A DNA stretch of 64,000 bases from Callipepla californica brunnescens (taxonomy: Eukaryota > Chordata > Aves > Galliformes > Odontophoridae): assembly GCA_023055505.1 (NCBI GenBank), contig JALIRH010000063.1, positions 1,443,501 to 1,507,500 on the forward strand. The letters are read 5' to 3'. A model generated the notes under the pieces. It was not told the DNA's origin. It was given only the letters and a program-made list of their open reading frames with translations, and did no database searches. The position numbers and the translations under genes were made by a program. Positions 57,396-64,000 of the stretch are shown piece by piece (the first letter of the stretch is position 1; each line of letters starts with the position of its first letter).

Positions 57396-60300
57396 CACTG
57401 TGTGGCCTCCATAAACATTTACAAGCGTTGATGAATGTCAGTGGGTGCCATTTTTTCCACATGGAGGTGTTCAACTCCACACCTTTGTTCCATGTGCACT
57501 TCCATGTCAGATGCCATTCTGTCAGGCTGCCTCATATACCTTCAAAAGAAGAAAATACCACAGGCTATCAGCAAGAAGGTTCAGCCTCTACTGCTACTCC
57601 AACAATATCTGCCTCTGACCAACATCATCATGGACCAACATTATAAAACAGGAAGTACTGCTTTCAAAGCCGCCCTCATATTTCCAATGCACTGATATTT
57701 TTGTTGCTAACTTCTTTAGCAGGCAGAGAAAAGATTAATAAAACTCAGCAGTCATAGCTGAGACACCCATATTGGTGCAATCAGGCTGATGGGAGGTTGC
57801 AAGGATACATCTAACACAAGGTCTGCCTTCCCCAACGTACACCTGAGGTGAGGCTTCTGTGCTTCCCTCATGGCTCATCTGTATGGCCACCACACCAAAC
57901 TGGCACCATTTGTAAAGATCAGTGTAATTATCGAAAAGACGATCAGATCAAATAGCAAAAGGAAAATATTTATATGCAAATACTTGCATTCATACATACA
58001 TTTAGCTGTTTGTACAAAAGGAGTTGTTTTCTGTGCATAAAAGCCTCCCTGTAAACAGACATAGCAGTGAGTATTACCATAAAGAAGAAAGAAGAAATCC
58101 TTCAAAGCAAGGCTTACAAATTCAGATGACCTCAATATAAGTTTATGTTCAATACTTAAAAGGTATTATTCTTCAGGAATTCATGAAAAGACATGCTAGC
58201 TCCTTTAAATAAAATATTTAAACCATTCTTTATCAGGAAATGTGCACTATGAACATTCAACCTAAGTACTGTAAAACCTACCACTCCCATTTGGACCTTT
58301 CCTGACTGATAAGTAAAGCCTGCAGCACAGATTAATACTGACCATATATCTGAGCATACCATATACATCTGTTAGTAACTGATACTTCATATGTGGTTGT
58401 CTTTTTTTTTTTCCCTGACCTTCATTGCCCTTTTTGCTTCAAATGTGGTTTTTCTTATTGCTCTGACTGCTGTGCACTGCAGCATTGGCATAAACTTGTT
58501 CTCTGAGCTTGGCTTGGCCACACTGATAGTATTAAAACCCTTACAATTTACACAGTGTTTGGGTTCATCTGATCTATCCATTTTTCCACCCAACAAAAGA
58601 GCTGAACTGAATAAATCAATTTTTAAAACAAATAGGACTTGACAGCAGAGACACAGATTTCTGTGAATGGCAAAAGGTGCCTAATTAAGAGCTCTGGGGA
58701 TGACGAGGCTTTTATTTCTCTAATGAAAAAGAGCTTTGTGAGCTTACAAATGTTCTCCAGCACCAGCAGGACGTATCTCTTCTCTGGGTAGAAAAAGACA
58801 ATTCATTTTTCGTGCCTCCACTTAGCTGCTGGTAGCTATTCTGTCTTCTGTGTGAGCCTCGGGTCAAAGCTTTTAGGTGATTACTGTTTTCCAAATGCTG
58901 GCACAGATACCTGGTAAGGCTGTTTCCACTTTCTGAACAGCACAGAGTGCCCATTTCTGAACATCAAACTTTCTTACCCATGTCCCCTAATGTACCTGGC
59001 ATTTTCTTTCTTGGGAAGCAAAAGATCCCAGTCCTGTGGTGTGTGAGTTGGCACAATGGCAATACCATAAAGCCAAGCACACTGGTCTCCCTATTGTATT
59101 CTGTAATGAAATGCATATACAACATAAAATGAAAGATTAATGGGCAGGATTGCACCAGCTATTCCACTGCTATGAGGCAACCAGCTAGGAGGTTGCTCTG
59201 GCCCACAACAAAGCTTGCTCTCAGCACTGCCACTCACTTGAAGTGCCCCAAGAGGAAAAAGCAGGCTGTTTCCACATTTGATTGCTCCTTGTACAAATAA
59301 TCTGGGCTTGCTTAATTCTCACCCACAGAGCACTACACACTTTAGAAGTTTACAGGGTGCTAAACCTGAAGAAAGAGCCCTTAAAGCAGCTGCAATACTT
59401 TTATTATACATATATATTTTTTAAAATAAATAAACAGGCCCTTATGTAAGCTGAGGAAGACCTAGAGCTCCTTCAGCATCTAGTTGCATTGCTGTGCCAC
59501 AGCAGCTCCTGCTTTAGTGTGGGTCAGGCACCAGGAGGAAGCCAAGCTGCCAGGTTTCCAACATCTTTGCAGCTTTTAAAGCTTTTAAAGTCCTTCTGGA
59601 AATTGTTACACTGGTATCCAAACAGAGCTCATGGTCAGCAGAAAGTTTACTGTACTGTTCCATGAACAACATAACCCAGGGGTAATCCTATTTACGTAAC
59701 CCTGGATGAGGATGGTGTTCATAGCCCAAGGAGATCCTTCATTGCAATATCCGTGGGCTTTCAAACAAGGATGTTCCTTAACCCTCCATCATTTTTCACA
59801 GTACATTGTCTTCTCAATTATTTTGCTTTACAATGAGACTCTACAATTTGCACTACAAATACCAAGTGCAGGTGGCACCCAAAGTGTTCCTACACACAAG
59901 CATGAGCAGCACTGCAGGGACCATGACCTCTGTTCACACTTGAAATCAGAGACAGCTGAGGAAAGCAGGAGCAGAGCTAAATATGCTCCTGTTCCTCAGA
60001 AAATACATGATTTAGTGAGGATTTGGCACAAGTTATAGATCTTTAGTAATGCCTAAGCTTGACTTGACTGCAGCAAAGCACCCTGCTGTTGTGTGATATC
60101 AGAGTATCCCATAGCACCAAGTGGACTGCCAGCCTTGGGCTGGCTACAGCCTGCTGCAGAAAACTGGTGCTCTGGGAGCATATTTAGGGACACACTTGTG
60201 TGGACACTTAAGTCCATGCAGGTGAGGACCACTGCTCATTTTGGCCATTGTACTTCCTGGGACACATGTATCACATGAGACACATGTGATGTCTCTATCA

Positions 60301-60683
60301 GCATTAAGGAATCAGGACCAGTAAGCATAGACATAATGCTTGTGTTTTACTCTGCCTTTTATTCAGAGAAAAATTGGAGTTATGCCTAACAATGAGATGC
60401 AAAAAACAAAAGCAAGTGAGAACAAAAAGCATTTCCTCCATTTTCAAGCAGCGCCGTGACTGCTGAGGCTGCAAAGGCAAAATCTCAGTGCAAATGAGAT
60501 CTCCACAAGAGTCTGTGCACAGCAGTGGATGCTCTGCATCCAAATAGGAGCAAAATGGGACCTTCCCAGGTGAGGGCGCTTTCATCTGAGAGTTCTGTAT
60601 ATAGGAAATAGAGTAGAGCATGTTATCTACCCACTTATGAAACATTAGAAGCAATGAATTTGAAGAAAACATACGTACACATT
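57396..60683. other. Non-coding interval
   Basis: This is unique-looking sequence. A plus-strand frame at 58391-58642 begins with a hydrophobic stretch, but its start lies in a T-rich run and nothing supports it as a gene. No repeat or RNA gene is recognised. Confidence 0.5.
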
Positions 60684-60686
60684 CAC

Positions 60687-60747
<61 letters not shown>

Positions 60748-60748
60748 T
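60684..60748 (+). repeat. (CATACA)n microsatellite
   Basis: About eleven hexamer units CACATA/CATACA. The minus strand reads as an alternating Val/Cys-type frame, which explains the spurious 151-codon frame at 60304-60759. Confidence 0.97.
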
Positions 60749-60861
60749 TTGTCTGTCAAACAGAAGAGAAAGTCATTTTATCCAACTTGGCTTAAGTGAA
60801 ACATGAGGAGCTGCTGCCAGCAATCCTATTTAGAACTTCGTGTTTTTTTAGTTCAGAACTT

Positions 60862-60970
60862 CTCAAGGCTGAGAGACCTGGGACAGTTCAGCCTGGAGAA
60901 GAGGACTGAAAGGGAATCTTACCAATGCTTATAAATATCTGAAGAGCTGGAGTTGAGAGGGCAGGCAGTT
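60862..60970 (+). mobile_element. CR1 LINE ORF2 3' fragment
   Basis: The blocks 'ctgagagacctgggacagtt', 'cagcctggagaagaggactg' and 'aatatctgaagagctggagt' match the CR1 ORF2 C-terminal region. The copy is truncated at both ends and carries no 3' tail. Confidence 0.88.
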
Positions 60971-63229
60971 ACTGTTTCAGCTTACAACAAATAGCAATTT
61001 TTTGGTCTGGTATATTTGTATGCTGACACACAACACCACTGGTACTGGAAAATAAAGACAGAGGAACCTATCTACAGTTTCAATCTTTGCATGCAAGTTT
61101 GTCCTGAACTGGGTGGGAATAACCACACACTAATTACATGCTCAGAAGCCTCAGAAAGACTAAGATTTCTTTTGTGAGCTCAAATTTCAACAACTGTTTT
61201 GGGTGAAGCCCTGTTTTGAAAATGTAGCCTGACAAATGATGCTCAAAACCTTATATATATATATACAAATTTTAGTAAATACATGGTTAGAAATGTATCA
61301 GGAAGAAATACTCCAACATGTCTCCAAAACACAAGAATCTGACAGCTATCACCATCACATCTTGGTTTTAAAATGTAGGCTGCAAAATGAAACTTATAGC
61401 CAGATTTTCCTCTCTGTGTGTAAGTACTTGTTCTTTTAAGTAGTGACTTGGAATTTGCATAGAAACCTCCAAAGTAAAAAGGTTGGAGATTATATTATAT
61501 AGTATTATATTAACTATCTTTGTGATGTGCTCTGAATATAAAAAAATGAATTTAATATGAAATGTATCTTGGAAAATTCGAAGAAGATCCAAGATTAAAG
61601 TGTAAACTTGGGTAACGGTGCATATGATGCTGAATTATGCTTGAGAGCAGAAGAGGGAATGAAAAACCTTTCAAGTCTTGTTATAACTACAAATCTCTAC
61701 ATGTTCCATCCAGAAGGCCTGATGAGACCTCAACTGTTTCAGAAAAAATATTGGTTAATTTGCAGTTTTATATGGAATAGACATTTTGCATGCATTGCCA
61801 GATGCTGAATTCACTATTTCTCAGGTTGACTGAAATTGAAATCCTTTTTTCAGGATTTTGACTTCCAGAAGGTACTTTTCAGGATTAAGTCCAGTGACTG
61901 TAAACCAACACCACTTTTTAGACCAGCCTGAACATGCAGACCTTCTGCTCCCATTTCTGGGCACTCCATCCCCGCAGAGACCTCCTGTATGGGTGTGTGT
62001 GCAGGAAGCCTTGCAGAAAGGCCTCCTTGCCCCACATTACATCGTCTGCTCTTTGAAGACAAGGCTGAGTGGTTACTTCAAAGCTCACTTTGCTTTTTTT
62101 TTCATCTTTGTTGGGAATTCAGTTTAGAAAAGTGACATTCTGAGAAAGAAATACAAACAAGGGAACAAATGCAGTGCTTTGGACACATCCAACCCAGTGA
62201 CCCTTGGCAGCCATGGCAGTGGCCCAGCAGTGGGGACAACCCCACTAACCTCTGGCCAGGGCAGAAGGTGGCTGACTGAAAAGGAGATGATGAAGTCACA
62301 CCTCAATACAGTAATGACAGAGATCCTTTCTCTCAGATGCCCTTGATAGGGATGGATGCCTTGGGTGGAATTTGTCAGCTTAGACAGAAAAATGTTTGTT
62401 CCTCCTGGCTTTCTGTTGCTTCTGCACCAACACAGCCCTTATAGCCCCCACATGAAATCCCACAACTCCCATTTTCCTTAATTTTAGACTTCATAAAATT
62501 TGCCCTTGGAGTGTAAGGAGCTCTGGTTGCATGCTGGGCACAATGCACAAAGTCCAGCAGGTTCCTCTGAAGTAGCCAGAATCTGCTCAACTTGGGGAGA
62601 AGAAGCTCTCCAAATGGGGAAATTCCTGCCCACAGACTCTGTGACAGGGATGAGGACGTGCTCCAGGAAAATCCAGAAAGACCAAAATTAAAAATTAGTA
62701 AGAAGAGAACAAAGAAATTCAGTTGAGCTATTCTGACATCTCAGGGTGGTCTCTTCATGCTCTGCAGGAGTCTTAGAAGAGAAAAGGCAGAAAACATATT
62801 TTTGTCTTAAGCAGGTTTTTCTTTCCTTGCTATTCCACCTGTGTAATCATTCATGGATTTTGGTGTACAAACTCACAGAAGGCTGAAGAGCAATTGTTGC
62901 TATTTATTAGTTTCCGACTGAAGTGAAGGGCAATAACCTTGCCTCCAAGGGCAGCATTTCCTTTGATTTTACATCTACAGCTATTGTAACAATCAACTTT
63001 CCTAACAGTATTTCACCAAGCTGAAGGCAGTGAGTAATGCTGCAATAAAAGGAATGATTTTTAAACACTTGGCAGCCTTTCATTTTCCTCCTGGACTGTC
63101 AGAGTGCCGGCAGCAGATGCTGCTCACACAGCCATCCAGCCTGCCCATTCCTCGGGCTCCCGGTGGATGGTGCTTTCCCTTTGTTTACTTTCAGAATGAA
63201 AAAAATCACATTGTACTGTAAGTTTGGGA
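60971..63229. other. Non-coding interval
   Basis: This is unique-looking sequence with a short (TA)n stretch at 61252-61264. No gene or repeat family is recognised. Confidence 0.5.
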
Positions 63230-63408
63230 ATAGATCCTTGTGCAAATTATTAATGAGCTATACATTATGCATGGGGTGTTGTAGTGGTACAAAGCAATAT
63301 CTTGTAGGAGCGCATTTGCATCATGCAGACATTTAATCTACACACAGCCTTATGCACTGCCACTTAAAGTCTAGTTTCTCATGTGAAGAAAACATTGAAT
63401 TTTCACAG
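63230..63408. promoter_or_regulatory. Candidate regulatory element (POU/homeodomain-rich)
   Basis: Within about 120 bp there are GCAAATTATTAATGAGC, ACATTATGCATGGGG and GCGCATTTGCATCATGC, that is, two octamer/POU-like sites and an NKX/LHX-like ATTAATGAG. No repeat signature is present. It directly precedes an exon-like segment with an ATG, so it may be an enhancer or an alternative promoter. This is inference from motifs only. Confidence 0.28.
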
Positions 63409-63487
63409 CCTGCTGCAGGGAGGTGTGCTGCAATGGCCGGAGCCCTGCTGTCAGTGCAACCTGTGCCTTCCAAACACCAGGCATCAG
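63409..63487 (+). other. Candidate 79-nt exon with start codon
   Basis: The acceptor ends TTGAATTTTCACAG and the donor is TCAG|GTAGGAGA. Inside lies an ATG in a GCAATGG context, opening MAGALLSVQPVPSKHQAS before the donor. Without splicing the frame would continue to 63690 for 112 codons in total. It could be an alternative first coding exon of a rightward gene. I do not recognise the peptide, and the acceptor-to-donor spacing could be fortuitous. Confidence 0.22.
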
Positions 63488-64000
63488 GTAGGAGAAGATC
63501 CCTGCAGGTGATCCTGAGCAACAGATCATCCTTGAAGACCTGCCTCTACTCCGGGAACAGGCTGTGGCACTCCAAGCAGACCCTGCAGCTCTGTGTCCAG
63601 ATGTGGCGGTCGGGCAACCAGAGCTCAGAGCATCAGGAACGGGCAGCCGTTTGTGACATGAAACTGTCTTTCATCCACATGTTAGGCTGAGCTTTCTTTC
63701 AGTACATAGTTGATGAAACTCTTCTGAAACTGGACAATAGAAATGCTTTCTCTTTCACTGTTCTTTTCTAAGTATCTTTTACCAAGCACAGGATTTTCCT
63801 CTTGAATGCTTAAATGCAGTGCTTGAACATGCAGTTAATAATGACAGCAGAGACTGTATTTTCAGGAGAAACAAATCTTTTGGAATTTTATGAAGCACAG
63901 ACCTCATTCAGTCCTTGTGCTTCTGCCCTGCTGCATCAGGACCACAAGACATCCCTCAGCTCTCACCAAAGCACTTGAGAGTTTGAAAAACACAAACTCA
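63488..64000. other. Non-coding or unassigned end of window
   Basis: This would be the intron following the candidate exon, or an unspliced continuation of the same open frame to 63690. After that the sequence is AT-moderate with no recognised feature up to the window edge. Confidence 0.45.

Noticed and set aside
58391..58642. 83-codon plus-strand frame with a hydrophobic N-terminus
   Set aside because: Its beginning is encoded by a T-rich run, and there is no promoter, splice or homology support.
60304..60759. 151-codon minus-strand frame starting with a Cys/Val repeat
   Set aside because: Its N-terminal third is the (CATACA)n microsatellite read on the other strand. The remainder has no recognisable domain.
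1..64000. CRISPR arrays, tRNA or rRNA genes, bacterial operons or phage genes
   Set aside because: No regularly spaced repeats, cloverleaf sequences, rRNA cores or compact gene order were seen. All evidence points to avian nuclear DNA.

Overview
This window looks like nuclear DNA from a bird. At least a dozen dispersed fragments have the form of chicken-repeat-1 (CR1) LINE 3' ends. On the plus strand they end in ATTCTRTG-type octamers, and on the minus strand they begin with the reverse complement of that octamer. One degenerate LTR-like segment resembles LTR-class repeats I associate with galliform birds, so a galliform is plausible but not proven. There is no operon structure, no bacterial gene order and no long intact reading frame outside GC-rich DNA.

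The centre (about 25.64-27.40 kb) is a very strong CpG island: GC boxes, a perfect NRF1 palindrome, YY1-like sites, a CCAAT box, polypyrimidine tracts and an 18-base C run. It is almost certainly a promoter. The best splice donor in it lies on the minus strand at 26904/26903. That suggests a non-coding first exon of a leftward gene, with much of 1-26.9 kb as its intron, but I cannot name the gene. A near-perfect inverted repeat (arms of about 169 bp, gap of 106 bp) sits about 225 bp to the left of the island. An old CR1 copy abuts its right edge.

The left half (1-24.97 kb) is AT-moderate non-coding DNA with CR1 fragments, one LTR-like repeat and a few short minus-strand segments that look like exons. 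The best of these is 16297-16375, with a strong acceptor, a GTGAGT donor and one open frame. It is followed by a coding-like 57-residue frame at 16087-16260. The right half (28.0-64.0 kb) holds further CR1 fragments, a possible plus-strand pair of spliced exons (30220-30251 and 30994-31176), a 14-bp tandem array of YY1-like motifs (37800-37855), a hairpin-rich promoter- or LTR-like repeat (about 48056-48276), and (TAAAA)n and (CATACA)n microsatellites. It also has several AT-rich, homeobox/SOX/POU-motif-rich stretches that may be conserved enhancers.

No protein-coding gene is recognised with confidence. The most plausible reading is a large intron or intergenic region around one housekeeping-type promoter. 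The exon and enhancer calls are hypotheses that need transcript and conservation data.
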